Shown: in pieces, positions 34,448 to 46,512 of the stretch
How the letters are laid out: each line of letters starts with the position of its first letter
Numbering within the stretch: the stretch's first letter is position 1
Source: Heterocephalus glaber
Lineage: Eukaryota; Chordata; Mammalia; Rodentia; Bathyergidae
Assembly (NCBI RefSeq): GCF_000247695.1
Contig: NW_004624784.1
Location: 9,575,518-9,639,517 of the forward strand
Direction: 5' to 3'
DNA length: 64,000 nt
Made by a program: the position numbers and the translations under genes
The notes under the pieces: generated by a model
The model's input: only the letters and a program-made list of their open reading frames with translations
Database searches by the model: none
What the model was told of the DNA's origin: nothing

Positions 34448-37400
34448 CTGGTCTGCTCCCACATACCCTTACTCCAGTATACGCACACTTCACCCTGGTA
34501 AAGAGCTGCTTTTGCTGCCCAGGGTTCACCCTCCAGGTGTTTGTAGGTGGGTGGGGGAAATGCCTGAAGCTGGCCTCTTGACTAGGACAACTAGGGAAGA
34601 ATTAGGAGAGAGGAGGATTTGAACAGGGTTTTTGGATTGGGGTTGTCACAGAGCAGCTGGGAAGGAAGAGGGCTCAGGGAGGGGCCTGTTCTGTTGCTGG
34701 TGAACCCTGAAGCCTCCCTCTGCTTGTCCCGCCTTGTTCTGAGTGGGTTCTCAGAAAGGGCTTGATGATTGCCTTTGTGCCCTAAGAATGTGGCTCAGCA
34801 CACGTTAGGATGGAGCTGCAGAATTACCATGCTCTCTCTTCCTTGCAAGGAAAGGGTTTGGGCACTAAGAATAGGGCTGTCCTGCCTCCATCCCCAGCTT
34901 CCCAACTGCATCACTGGGAACACGAGGCAAGTTCATAAAGACCCAGGGGTGTGGAGAGTCCAGGGCTGGGAGCTGGGCTTACCTTTTCTTGCTCAGTGTG
35001 ATAGGATGTAGGAAGATTTCTTTCCCTCTCTGGGAACTCATTGTCCTGTTGTTACTGCCCCGTCTGATTGCTGCAGTGAGGTGTAAGAAACCATGAGAAC
35101 TGATGGCTTCCTTAAAGCATGGGGGACCCTCAGCTGAAGCACCTCTTTCAAGGGATCTTTCCCAGGCTGAGGCAGGGCAGTCAGCAACTGGGCCCACTGT
35201 TAGCTGAATCTGTGGGCAGCTGTTTCCTGGGAACCACCCAGCTACTTCTGTAGTGGCCTCTTGAAAGGTGAAGGGAGTGGCTATGGTTCTGGAAAAATGG
35301 GGCTGCTGTCCATGTGGACATGGGTGTTGGGAGAGAGCTCAGCCTCTCCAGTCAGCGCTGGGGACCCTTCCTAAGCTGTAGGATCTTGGGCAAGTTACTG
35401 AAACATCTGACCCTAGGTTTTCTCACCTGTAAAATGGGAAATAACAACTAGCTCCAAGGATGTGTTACGAGGATTTAATGAGAGGAAGCTGGTGAAACTC
35501 TTACTACTGCCTGTAGTAAGCACTGCACACAGTAAGCACGGCACACAGTAAGCACTGTAGGAGCATTGGCTGGAGCTGTGATCCTGGGTGTGTTCGGAGA
35601 CTTGTGATCTCTTAAAAGCGAAGCTCAGTTTTTCAAAGACAAGTACAGTAGTGTGTAGTTTTGGATTCCGGCCAATAAAGTGTAGGCTGATTTAGAAGGG
35701 CTCTAAGTGCAGTCACTTTACCTTTCCCAGAAGCAGGCACCCGCTTGTCATTTGCCTCCCTTCCCTAGGTGCTCTTTATCCTGCCCAGGCTCCATTCTCT
35801 GGGGGACAGGACCACTCCGGGGGAAAGATAGCAAAGGGGCATAAAGAGGGTCTGCAGGACCCATTGAAGCCTGGAGCAAAAAGGGACGGTGGGAGACAAA
35901 CCTAGTGTGGGAGTGAGGGAGGAATGGCCAGGCCCTGCTGTGTATCCAAGTGTCCACAATCTTGAGGGCACCCTAAATCTTAACATTGGTCTGGAAGGGT
36001 GGCATGCAGCAGCCCAGACCCCCCTTGGCACTGGGTACAGTTTTGCCCTTCAGCTCCCATGGCTACTTTTCTTTCCCTTTTTTCACTTGGAAAATAGTCA
36101 GCAAAATCCTTATTTCCATAAGCATTTTTTTCCCTGGCTGTAAAAAGCTGAATCCCAAACCTGTTATTATAGCTGTTCATGCTATTTTAATCTGCTCTGT
36201 TTAGAGGTGAGAGGGTAGCAGTGACTCTGCAATTACTCGTACATTTGATCCATGGCACAGCTACCGGAGCCGGCGGAGAACCCTTGGAGTGGGATGGTGC
36301 CATGTGTGGCAAATCACTTTCAAATTTACTAAAAATATGCCCCTTTGTAGCCATCCAGATATCATAATTTTCCTCCCCGAGGCTTGTTGAAATTCTTGCT
36401 TGCTTCCTGCCTGATGCTGGCTCCCAGCACGTGCCCCTTGGCCCACCCGCCTGGTTCCTTTCATTCTTTGTCTTGGCTCTCTTGCTCACCTTCTGTCTGG
36501 TCTCTGCTGCCCTTTACCCCACCCTTATTTCTTCCTCCTCTTCATTTCCTGCTCAAAAGTGTTTTATATTTTACTGCCCGGCACACTAGTAGAACCATTT
36601 TTGGTTTGCCGTGGTAAGAAGAAAACTACTTAGAATTTTAAATCTACCAACTATTTCACATTTAAACAAGCTAGCAAGCTGGAGCGACGCTGCGCCTCCT
36701 ACATACAGTAATTGTTGCATCCCCAGGCTCCCTTTTCTATCTCTGTTCCTATTTCATTCACTTTTCTATTTGCAGCCAGCGCAGAATATGGGCTTCTCGC
36801 CCTCCCTCCCTCCTGCATCCCTCTTTCTATCCAGTGACCTTGGCTTCCCCGAGTGCTGCACTGTAAATGAAATGTGGCATTGCCACATGTATCTTGATAA
36901 AATATATCAGTGGATGAATTGATTTTCATATTGATTTCCTTGAACCAGCAAGGTGTGTGTGGAAATCAAGCGTCTCTTAATGATAGTCCTAGAGAGAGCC
37001 AGGATGCCTAGAGAGGAGCAGGCTTTGTTTTTCTTTCACTTAGGAAAAGTTTCTGCTTGTTCGCTTGGGGAAAAGCTGCTTTGCCTTGTGACAGGCTTAC
37101 TCTGTTCATGGGAGGAAAGAGCAAATGTCATAAGGGCGTGGTGGCCTGACCCTGGAAAGAACTGTACTATTTCTGTGACTGCCTGGGGCTTTGGGGAGAG
37201 CATGTCTCTGGGCATCCCCCATCTTGTCACTGGGGAGAGCTGGACAGCACTTGGATTATATTGGAGGCTCCTGCACCCAGAAGTGTGCAGGGTATTAGCT
37301 TGGGAGGGGCACTTGCAGGTGGTCTTTGTACCCTTCCTCAGCCATTTCTGTTTCATTTTTCAGACTAGTGGAGATGTGACACTTGTGAATCTTGGGCTGA

Positions 37401-38087
37401 TGCAGTGCCCTAGGGGAGTGACAAGGATGTATATAATTCATGAATGTCGGCATCAGTGGCTGGGTGTGTATCAGTGAGTGTGCTTGTGCATACACACACG
37501 TAAAGGTCTGTGTGAGAAATGTACATGGGTGTGAGTAGGGGAGACAACAGTCTCCAGCCTTGCTCTGGCTTTTATTGGCAAGCTCTGGACAACTAAGAGG
37601 ATAGTATCCAGTGAGGTAATCAAAGCTTCATTTTCTCTCCTCTGCAATTGCCTTCCCAATTTCCTCTCACAACTGCTCCTAAATAAAATAGATGCTTTCA
37701 ATGATAGTTCAGTGATAGTTGAGTCCTTCTGTGAGGCTAAGTAAGCATAGCTTCCGATGACCCTGTATGTGGAAGTATATGCTTATATAAGGAGAATAAA
37801 ACCATGGGTAACTGGAATATTTGAGAAGGAAGCTATGGCAATTCATTACTTTTTCTGGCTAACCAAGGCTTACCTGGAAAAATCCTTTTGGTTGTAAGCT
37901 CTGCTGAAATGCTTTGCAAAATAAGTGCATTTTCTTGCCTTTGTAAATACAAGATGGTGAAGTAATTGAGTCCTTTGACACATCATGATTTTGTGTCACA
38001 CGAGAGCTAGTGTTTTGGTCATCACTTACGAATGTGCAATGGCATTTGGAAGGTATAGAACTGACTTGGATTAATGTTAACCCTTAT
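34448..38087. other. Mostly unique intron
   Basis: The MIR at 35375-35570 is the only named element. 36590-36720 is repeat-free and AT-rich. Confidence 0.5.
35375..35570 (+). mobile_element. MIR SINE with internal 16-bp tandem repeat
   Basis: GATCTTGGGCAAGTTACTGA, CTCACCTGTAAAATGGGAAA and GAGGATTTAATGAGAGG are MIR. A 16-bp unit AGTAAGCACTGCACAC then repeats at 35515, 35531 and, partly, 35547. Confidence 0.82.
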
Positions 38088-38322
38088 TGGTAGTTCTTGA
38101 CCAGGGATAATTTTGTGCTTGAAGGCACATTTAGTATAATGTCTGGAGACATTTTTGGTTGTCACAACAGAGGGGCATTGCTACTGGTGTGAAGTGCAAG
38201 CCAGGAATGTTTCTAAACCCCTTATATAGAACAGGACAGTGTCCTCTCTTCTCCGCTCCCACACATTACAAAAAAAATCACTTGGTCCAAAATACCAGTA
38301 GTGCTGAGGTTAAGAAACCGGG
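38088..38322 (+). mobile_element. hAT-Charlie relic (MER5/MER20-like)
   Basis: GTTCTTGACCAGGGATAAT, GTCTGGAGACATTTTTGGTT, GTCACAACAGAGGGGCATTG and the closing GAGGTTAAGAAACC are the hallmark order of this small non-autonomous DNA transposon. Its ends are imperfect inverted repeats. Confidence 0.88.
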
Positions 38323-39394
38323 TCCTAAGACAGATCTTTAAATATTTTTGTTAAATTTTTTGCTTTCACTGGTCTGATTTTTCTTAAGAGTCAGATGTTG
38401 GAAATGTTCTGATATAATCAAAGCTTCTAATTCACTGATGTTTATTGTTCCACAGAAGAAATAGGGAAGCCTGCCAGTTTGCAGATAGGCATGTCCCCAG
38501 ATGGCTCATCAGTGAATGCCCAAATTCATTGAATCCTGTAGGGACATTAAAGCCACAAGGGCCATCCCACCAGCTTTATGTTGAACTAGGCAGATCAACA
38601 ATCCTGGAGGGGGACATAGTTTACCCTTTTCTTCTTTGCAACTCAAATCAAATTCTTAGAGCCTTCCAGTAGAACTTTCTGATAAGGCAAGGTTTATTCT
38701 ATTGATTGCAATCTGGCAATAATACACTTCAAAAGGCCTTTAGTGTATGCAGTCATGATCATTGATTTTTGAATGCACTTATGTGTGTCTTTGGCAAAAT
38801 CCATCTGCTCGTGGAGTGATAGGTGGACCAAAAGGCATTGTAGGAGATTTTGCATGTGTGTCTCTCTTTCCTTGAAGATATCAGGGTAGTCAGTGAATTC
38901 ACATACCAAAAGTCTGTTAAAGAGAATTTAAGTCTTTGGGTGGGTGGGGAAATTAGGAAAATTAAAGGACCTCTTTTATTGGAGTAAAGGGAAAGCTTTT
39001 ACTTTTGGACTTCGTCTCAAATGAAGCATCAGTGTCAAATGTTCTGGAACTATTGCACATCATTTTATTAACCTACAACCTTTCTGTCTAGAGTGCTGTA
39101 GAAGAGTAGTGAAATGAAGCCAGCATGTCTGTCTGTGTGCCTGGTAAATGCAAGTGGGTGGGTAAGAGATAGAATGTTCCACAATTGGTTAATGTGGAGA
39201 CTACCAATCATGGTAACCTTTGGCAGAGGCTCAGTATTTCATACACACCGAGAAGAACTGACTAATTTTCCAGATCACTCACAAAGGGCACAGTCATATG
39301 GCTGAAGCGTGTTTCATCTCTCAAGTTGCATTTCAGTGTTTTGTCTTCTAGAGTTCATCAGCAGGGGCAATGGCAAGGAAAGAAGACTGTTGGT

Positions 39395-39550
39395 AGAATC
39401 AGGGATGAGGTTCTGGCCTGTTCTGCTTTCTAATCATGCGATCTTGGACAAGTTGCACGCTCTCCCTGAGCCTCTTAGGCTAACAGCACCCACTGTACCC
39501 CCTTTATAGGCTTGTTTAAAGATTGAAAATATGACAAAGCTCTGTGAATT
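39395..39550 (+). mobile_element. MIR SINE
   Basis: GATCTTGGACAAGTTGCACG, TCCCTGAGCCTCTTAGG and GGCTTGTTTAAAGATTGAAA follow MIR. Confidence 0.7.
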
Positions 39551-40242
39551 GCCAAGAGCTAAGTTTCAGGCACTCTGGACATTGTTCTACTCTTAAGCAG
39601 GAGCAATGCCATTTGCGAAACAGGTTTTGAGTACATTTTAAGTACTGTTTGTGAGAAGAACTGCAGCTTCGCAGCAGGCACTCCTTTTAGGACTGGTATC
39701 ATGGATCACTGCATCTGCTGTTTGCTTGCTGAAATGCTAAATGGAATTGTAGGTGTACTTGGGGTCTTTCTGGGTACACTACAGACTCGGCAGGGGGCTA
39801 TATATGTCTCCTCTCCTTTCTCTTAGATGGAAGTGTATTTATAGTCTGTATAAGTACAGTCAGAAGGTTCTTATAAAACTCTGTTATTATTGCAGTACAA
39901 AGTTAGAAATACTTGAGGTTTCGGCTTCTTGGCTCTTCCAGGAGGCAATGAATATTTTATGGGAAAGGAAATACTTAGTGTTGGACTCTTTTTATAGTGC
40001 AGCTACTCACAGGGCTGGTAACCTTCCAGATCTCACCAAAATTGGAACTGCTGCCCATCCACCTCTCTGCTCCCTTCCTCACAAAATCTGCTGGTGTTCC
40101 ATCTCACGGCAGTGTCCAGGCTCTCTTGGTGAATGGGCACCTGTGGGGCACAGTTCTGTGTCCTAATTAACACTCTAAACTGAGAGGATAGCTACTGACT
40201 AGGCCTACCTCACTCCCCGGGCCCTGTAGGTGCTGGTTGGCC

Positions 40243-40919
40243 TCAAGAGGCCTGCTGGCACAATGCTCTTGGGGTCCTCCATTTGGATTTTTGTGCCATC
40301 TTCTTTTTGCTGAATTCCTGGTAGTCACTGGGAAGAGGTGGCCCAGTGTCTCCACAATCCACTCCAATCTTGGAATCAAAAAAGCAACAGGTGAGTTTGA
40401 ACAAGTCCAGGAGGTCCCAAAGAGCTTTTCCCTTCTCAGGTCTCAAAGTGGATGAGATTTTCCTGTCCACCATTGTATTATGGTCCCTTCAGTGACCTGC
40501 GTATTAGGCAGGATGGCCTTGGCAGCCTTGGCCATGGCTTGCTGGGTCTGGAACTTGTGGGAGAGGAAATGGGTCTCCTGGCAGGTGAGCATCCGTGGGA
40601 ATTGCTGCTCTGGCAGCTGCAGTATGCCATCCTGGCACAGGTGTTCAGCAGACTCAGCCCTATCAGCCTCAGAAGCCTGTTATAGCTACAGCAGCCTCCA
40701 GACCAGGCAGAGGTCACAGTGTGTAGGACCACCCCACCTCAGGTGGCTGGGCCAGGGGTTGTGCTCAAAGTTCCTTGCAGATGGAGCACGTGCTTTTATC
40801 TCCTGTGGAGATGGGCTAACTAGCCTTGCCTTTTTACCAGGGCCCAAAGTGTGGAAAGCATGGCAGTTGTGAAATGTGACTTCTGAGACACTCAAGAGCA
40901 CAGCTGCTTGTCTTAGCAC
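40243..40919 (-). pseudogene. Possible degraded coding relic (processed pseudogene?), parent unknown
   Basis: Read on the minus strand, consecutive stretches stay open in shifting frames. About 40919-40686 ends in a cysteine/histidine-rich part (HNPWPSHLRWGG, HCDLC). About 40677-40440 contains QETHFLSHKFQTQQAMAKAA and ends at TGA. About 40473-40243 reads LLDLFKLTCCFFDSKIG and ends QQAS. A CSIC motif at about 40788-40777 in another frame adds to the zinc-binding look. The translations read like protein rather than repeat, and the shifts would be frameshifts of a dead retrocopy. No poly(A) tail or flanking duplication was found, and I do not recognise the parent. It could equally be coincidental open frames in a GC-rich intronic stretch. 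Confidence 0.3.
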
Positions 40920-41256
40920 CAGCTCAGGACAGTTTTTCTTAGCAAGGGTGAGTCTGTGAAAAATGCTTAATGTAATCTGAATATGGGTTCCATACTTTAT
41001 TTAGTAGGGCTCTGGGAGCTCAGCAGTTTCCCTGCCTTTGCCGTCTGCTCTGCCCCTGGTGTTTGTCTCGGCGCCAAAGTAGGTACAGGGGAAAAAGTGA
41101 TTTGCACACCTCTGGCGGCTCTGTTGATCTCCCTGCTCTGTGTTCCTGCCAAGCAGAGCTGTATTTCCTCATTCTAACTTCGTGCTGGGTCTTTCTTTTT
41201 CTTTTCCTTTCTTTTCTTTTTTATTTTCGTTACTTTTTGGTCTTCAAATTTAATGG

Positions 41257-41438
41257 TAAGCCAGGCATGGTGGCATACACCTATAATCCCAGCACTCTAA
41301 AGGATGAGGCAGGAGGATTACTGCAAGTAATGAGGCCAGCCTGGGCTATGTAGTGAGTTCAAGTTCAGCCTGAATTACACAACAAGGCCTGTCTCAAAAA
41401 AAAAACAAACACCCCCCCCCCCCGCAAAAAAAACCCCA
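41257..41438 (+). mobile_element. B1 SINE
   Basis: Typical B1 sequence (GCCAGGCATGGTGGCATACA, internal 29-bp-type duplication around GCCTGGGCTATGTAGTGAG, end AAGGCCTGTCTC) with a mixed A/C tail. Near-identical 12-bp duplications lie at 41245-41256 (CAAATTTAATGG) and 41439-41450 (CAAACTTAATGG). Confidence 0.92.
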
Positions 41439-42345
41439 CAAACTTAATGGGAGCAAAAGATAAGGCGAAGAATAGGGAGCTTTTGGAACTGTGGGCTTTG
41501 AGGCTCTCCTTTTAGTTTGGAAAGTGAAGAAGGGGTAATTTATTATTTGTACTAAATGGAAATGGGATCAGCTGAGAGCTCTTTTCTAAAACTGAGCGTA
41601 ACATTTTATACCTAGGATCAACTGTAAAGTTATTTAATACAGTTGAAATTTGGTGCTCCTGTGATTACCAAGATGATGCATATTATACACACATGCGTGC
41701 ACACGTGTGCAAGTGACTTGGAAGATTAAAAATTATCAAATGTTCTAAAAGTTTCACTATTGGTCCTTTTCTATCTATGAAGTCATTTTAAACAATGAAA
41801 ATGTGTAAAAAACATGGAAACAGAAAAAGAAGAAATAGAAAACTTATTAAGTTCCTGTTGATAGACACTTTGTTCTTTAAAATAAATACTATTTATGTTA
41901 ATTCTAAAACTTAGATTTAATAATTCCCTAGTTCTGGGGCCTGCATAATCCATAGGTGGGATTATTGGTCCTAGAATCAGATAAACCTGTATTGAGTGCC
42001 TCATTCAATGTCCAGAGTTGTGGCAGAGACTAAGGAAGTGCAAAGATGTATATGCTGCAGTGTCTTCCTTTAGGGGTTCATGCCACATGCCCATAAACAC
42101 ATGTGCAGGTATGCACACAGCTTTGGGTACAGCCAGTGGGTTATGCCAGGGGCAGCTATACCTTACAGTGCTCCATAATTCCCAGGGTGCTGTGACTTGG
42201 GTGCCAGGAAAATGACTTTGGAGTGCCTTCATGGGATAACCCTCTTCTTAAGAAAACCTGTGGGTACCTATAATGGAAAGAGTGGCAACTTCTGGGCCCC
42301 AGCAGATTAGGACCGAAAAACTGGCTCCCACAGTTACTTTGTGAG

Positions 42346-42841
42346 TGTGGTCGGCAGAATAGCAGTCCTCCAAAGATGACCCTCCTAATCTCTAGAATCT
42401 ATGAGTACATTAGGATATGGGTGTGGCCAAGGGGAATTGAGACTGCTGATCAGCTGGCTTTAAAATATAGATTATCCTGTGTTACCCAGGTGGGTTCATC
42501 ATGATCACTATAACCATATGAGTCTTTTAAGTATGGAAGAGGGAGGAAGCGAAGTCAGCATCAGAGTCAGTGTCAGAGGAGGAGGGAGCCAAGGAAAGAG
42601 TGAGCCATGGGCCCAGGACCAGGACCAGGAGCAGCCTCTGGATCCTGAAGGAGGTTAGGAGGTCAGAGCCTCCCCTAGTCTTTCCAGAAGCCATGGAGCC
42701 TGGCCAACACCTTAATCTAAGTCCAGTGAATGAGATCTATTTTGAACTTCTTACCTATAGAGCTGTAAGACAACACATTTGCATTATTTTAAGCACTAAG
42801 TTTATGGTAATTTGTGATGGCAACTAAAGAGAACTAATGCC
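42346..42841 (+). mobile_element. MLT1-type solo LTR (ERVL-MaLR), sense
   Basis: About 495 bp beginning TGTGGTCGGCAGAATAG, with CCAAAGATGACCCTCCTAAT, GATTATCCTGTGTTACCCAG and GCCAACACCTTAATCTAAGT, and ending TTTAAGCACTAAGTTTATGG plus ACTAATGC. This is the MLT1 order. No internal region remains. Confidence 0.85.
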
Positions 42842-43479
42842 ACAAGGTGAAAGAATCCCCAGTTGCTCATCCTTGGGGACATGGGAGCCAGTGGTCTTCC
42901 TTTTATGGTTCCTAGGGGCTCCTACAGCCTGAAGTGACTTGCAGAAGTCTCTCTTTAAACTAGAAAGCTAGGCAGGATGGACCTTTATCCAGCCCAGCTT
43001 CTTAAGGAAAGAGATTCTGTACCCTCTTCCTGGCATCTTCAGTACAGTATCTTCTTATGGGCAGGCCTTTCTCTGTTGTTGGGAATTCATTTGTGGGTAT
43101 AATGACAGCTCTGAGAAAACAGAGGCTGAAGGCTGCACTGGATTCTGCTGAAATCCTTCAGCATGGACCCTAGAGTGTCATCTGGAGGGTGTTGATGTTG
43201 GAGCCAGCCTTCCGTTGCTCAGATCCTTCTTTTAATTTGTCATCCTTATGTGAACAACCTGAGTACAGTTTTAAAAATAACTGGATTCTCCCAGGAAATG
43301 CTAAAAATAGCACTAGCCTTCAAGCACTGTCTTGTATGTTGTGAAGGTTACTTACAGTTGTTCAGAGGGGAAGGGTGCTATGTGTCAGACCACTCAAAAG
43401 TAGTTACAGAAGTGGAGCCTGAGTTGCTGTAGGTGTTGTGCCCATCAGGGAGGGACTCTTGAGCTCATAGATCACAGAT

Positions 43480-43570
43480 GTGTCTAAGTGCTGTCAAAAT
43501 CAGAAAGAACATCCTTGTTTTAAAGATGAGGAGACTGAGGTCGAGTGGTTTATGAAAGACCTCCAGTGAG
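43480..43570 (-). mobile_element. MIR SINE fragment, antisense
   Basis: TTTTAAAGATGAGGAGACTG and GGTCGAGTGGTTTATG match reversed MIR. Confidence 0.6.
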
Positions 43571-43587
43571 TTTGTGACAGTGTATGA

Positions 43588-43640
43588 GCTTTGGAACATT
43601 CTTTGGAACATCCAACATGCTTTGGAACATTCTGGTGTTC
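43588..43640 (+). repeat. Three copies of TTTGGAACAT with a TGTTCT downstream
   Basis: GCTTTGGAACATTCT occurs at 43588-43602 and 43619-43633, with TTTGGAACATCC between them. TGTTCT follows at about 43635. GGAACA/TGTTCT resemble glucocorticoid-receptor half-sites and GAACATTC resembles a heat-shock-factor pair, but the spacing is not canonical for GR. Confidence 0.5.
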
Positions 43641-45249
43641 TTCTTTTCTATCAGTATCGAACTGGAGACTGCTCGTGAATCGTGTTGGTAGCTTCAGGTA
43701 TCAGGTCTCCATTGGACCTCCTACCCCAAGAGGAACTAAAGCAAACATAAGGCAGATCATTATCTTTTAGAGGGTGTGGTTTGGGAGGCTTTATTCCCTA
43801 TCATGGAACCTGAGATAATGTCCCGCTGAGGATCACTTTGTTTTGGGCATTGCACTTTTATTTTTAAGATTCAAATGTAGTTTAACTGAAGGCATTGGCC
43901 TCCTTGAAGGTCACATTGTGCTCTCTCTTGGGCTTTATGACTTAGATTCACATCCTATACTCACACTAATTGTCCTATTCTATGCCCCGGATCTCCATTA
44001 CCATCTCATATTCTAAATGACATTTCTTTTCTAGAAGTATTTAAATATATTTTAAGAGTTCTGTTTGGAATGCTTCAGTTCACTATTCTTGGTTGGATAG
44101 AAAGCTTGGGGACCTCTCAGGCTCTCTGAGTCCTCTGATTCTTGCACGGTTAAACTGTTATGGAAACAGATCTTGAATGTGTGTCTTCTCTTGTTTCCTG
44201 CATGCAGCAGTGACCTTTGGGGGACATTGTTCAGGGGACCAACCATTCTTTTCCTTTTGAAGTCAGCTACTCTCATTTCTCTACCCAAAGAGAAACTCAA
44301 CTTCATTGTCCTTATTAAGGTCACTGCCAGCAGCCCATTGAAAGTGCCATTGCTCTTCCTGTTCGTACTGTGCTCCCTCTGCCCAGCTCCCTTGAGGGAG
44401 GAGCCCTCCAAGATGGGGTTGTCTTAGGAAAGAGAAGGAAGTGAAGAGTACACGAGAGAGAGAAACAGACTGTACGTGGTTCTCTCTTTTGTCCTCACAT
44501 GAGAAGGAACTTGGCTGTGTGCTCCTTGGGTGTACTGAAGTGACACTATGTGCATGTTCAGATGGCTGTTAAGTATTTGTATAACTCTGCTGGAGGATTT
44601 CCAGGCCATGACACCTCTAACCCTTCCAGCCCACTTGTGGAGAGAGGCCTAAAGGCTTCCAGCAAGACAATTAGTGAGTGAACTATATTGTGTCTTCTGC
44701 AAGGGAGGTGAAGTCCCCTGCCCACTCTATTATAGTTTATTTATTATAGTTGACCATGTTCCTCTCTTTGGGTAGAGAGATCAGGATAGACTCTGTGAAG
44801 AACACAATAGCAGTGGCAATGGAGAACTGCTGTCTAGGTCCTTCACTGGGTCTCCTTCCTGCCTAGGAATGAGGCAGAATCGGGGGAAGGTGCTGCGTGA
44901 ATGGTCTGAACAAATCCCCTGGTTCTGGGGATGAGCAGGTCAGCTCCATGCTTGCACCCGTGAGAGGTGGGAAGAGAAGTGCTCCAGCAAATGCTGCTTT
45001 TCTAGTTCCTAGAGAAGGCAGTGAGTGAGGTGAGGCCTGTGGGGGCACTTAGAGTCTAGAATGAAAGTGTGCACGGCAGCTGTTGGCCAGGTGTACCTGT
45101 CAGGCCTCATTTCCCAAGCTGGAGAAACTGTGAGTGGCATAGGAGGGTAGGAGGCAACGCTTAGAGCCAGTCTTGGGTTTTAACCCTGGGGGCTGCCGTT
45201 TTAGAGAAAAGCAGACCATGAGACTGAATAGATAAGATTAGTATTTCAG

Positions 45250-45347
45250 CCAGGGATTTAGCTCAGTGGTTTCACTGCCTGCTGCGCCTGCTGCACAAGC
45301 ACACAATCGATCCCTGGTACCAAAAACAAACAAACAAACAAACAAAA
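45250..45347 (+). mobile_element. ID SINE, sense, very young
   Basis: Body CCAGGGATTTAGCTCAGTGG to CGATCCCTGGTACC followed by (CAAA)n. Perfect 15-bp duplications AGATTAGTATTTCAG lie at 45235-45249 and 45348-45362. GCCTGCTGC is duplicated within the body. Confidence 0.95.
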
Positions 45348-45494
45348 AGATTAGTATTTCAGTCTTTGTAGACTTAGAATTTTGTAGTGGAGGCCATGAG
45401 AGGGTGAAAGAGCTGTAGGAGGGATGCATAGGAGTAGGACATAGACAGATATATCCCCAGATGGTGATAAACCTTACACAGACTAGAGGCTGGG

Positions 45495-45589
45495 TCTCCT
45501 CCCCTCCCCTCCCCTCTCTTCTTCTTTTTTTCCTTCCTTTCCTCCTTTCTTTCCTTCCTTCCTTCCTTCTTTTCTCTCCTTCCTTCCTT

Positions 45590-45626
<37 letters not shown>

Positions 45627-45730
45627 CTTNNNNNNNNNNNNNNNNNNNNNNNNNNNNNNNNNNNNNNNNNNNNNNNNNNNNNNNNNNNNNNNNNNNNNNN
45701 NNNNNNNNNNNNNNNNNNNNNNNNNNNNNC

Positions 45731-45814
<84 letters not shown>

Positions 45815-45824
45815 TCCTTCTCTT
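45495..45824. repeat. Uninterrupted polypyrimidine tract with gap
   Basis: About 230 known bases (135 before and 95 after the gap) contain only C and T on the + strand: CTCCC repeats, then mixed TTCC, then CT, then (TTTC)n. No SINE body abuts it, unlike the 14.8-kb tract. Confidence 0.95.
45630..45729. other. Assembly gap of exactly 100 N
   Basis: One hundred N with TTTC repeats on both sides. True length unknown. Confidence 0.98.
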
Positions 45825-45834
45825 GAAGCCTACA

Positions 45835-46030
45835 TTCACATCTTCCTCGTTCTGGTCATGTTTTATTACCCTGCACTGTTTTAAAGTCTTCGACATGTTC
45901 AAGCCTTGTGTTCCCTACTTAACTGTAAGATCCTTCAGGGTGCAGCCAGGATATTATGTTTCTTTGAATCCATTCACAGTGACTAACACTGTGTGTTGCA
46001 TTCAGGAGATAATAAATATGTGTTGACTTT
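45835..46030 (+). mobile_element. L2 LINE 3' end
   Basis: TGTTTTATTACCCTGCACTG, TAACTGTAAGATCCTTCAGG and AATAAATATGTGTTGACTTT match the L2 3' end order. Confidence 0.65.
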
Positions 46031-46299
46031 GAGTGAGCAGAAGGACCATGGCTTACTCCCTTCCTCTTAGGGGAGATGCTTACCCATATTCCCACTGTCT
46101 TCCTTCTCACCTGTCCCCCAGCCCAGTTTCCTTTCTCAAAAAGAGGCAGACACCAGCCTCTCCCTCCCAGAAATGAATCTGTGAGGGTTCATAAGATGAA
46201 AGTTGTGAGACACTAGCTTGTGTAGGAATGGAGGAATTGCTGGAACAGAGACCACTCTTCCGAAGGCTAATGGAAACCTTTATCCAGAGTGTCATCTTT

Positions 46300-46512
46300 T
46301 TATTTTATGTTGCAGTACTTGGGATTGAACCCAGGGTATCCTACACACTTTGCAAGTGCTCTACCACTGAGCTACAGCTTCAACCCTTTTTTATTTTACT
46401 TTGAGACAAAGGCTCCCTAAGTTGCCCAGGCTGGCCTTGAACTTGTATTCCTCCTACCTCAGCCTCCTGAGTGGCTGGGGTTATAAACATGCCTGTGTCA
46501 CTGTGCCCAGAA
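46300..46512 (-). mobile_element. B1-ID chimeric SINE
   Basis: In minus orientation, an ID-like half (GGGATTGAACCCAGG, CTACCACTGAGCTACAG) is followed by a B1 half (GAGACAAAGGCTCC, TTGCCCAGGCTGGCCTTGAA, CAGCCTCCTGAGTGGCTGGG). Diverged and older than the simple IDs nearby. Confidence 0.88.

Larger units (their letters stand above)
38323..41244. other. Mostly unique intron
   Basis: Includes a MIR (39395-39550) and the possible coding relic at 40243-40919. Confidence 0.5.
42842..45234. other. Mostly unique intron
   Basis: Includes a MIR fragment (43480-43570) and the GGAACA cluster. Nothing else recognised. Confidence 0.5.

Noticed and set aside
36953..37477. Open frame of 174 codons
   Set aside because: Chance length, no homology, no splice context.
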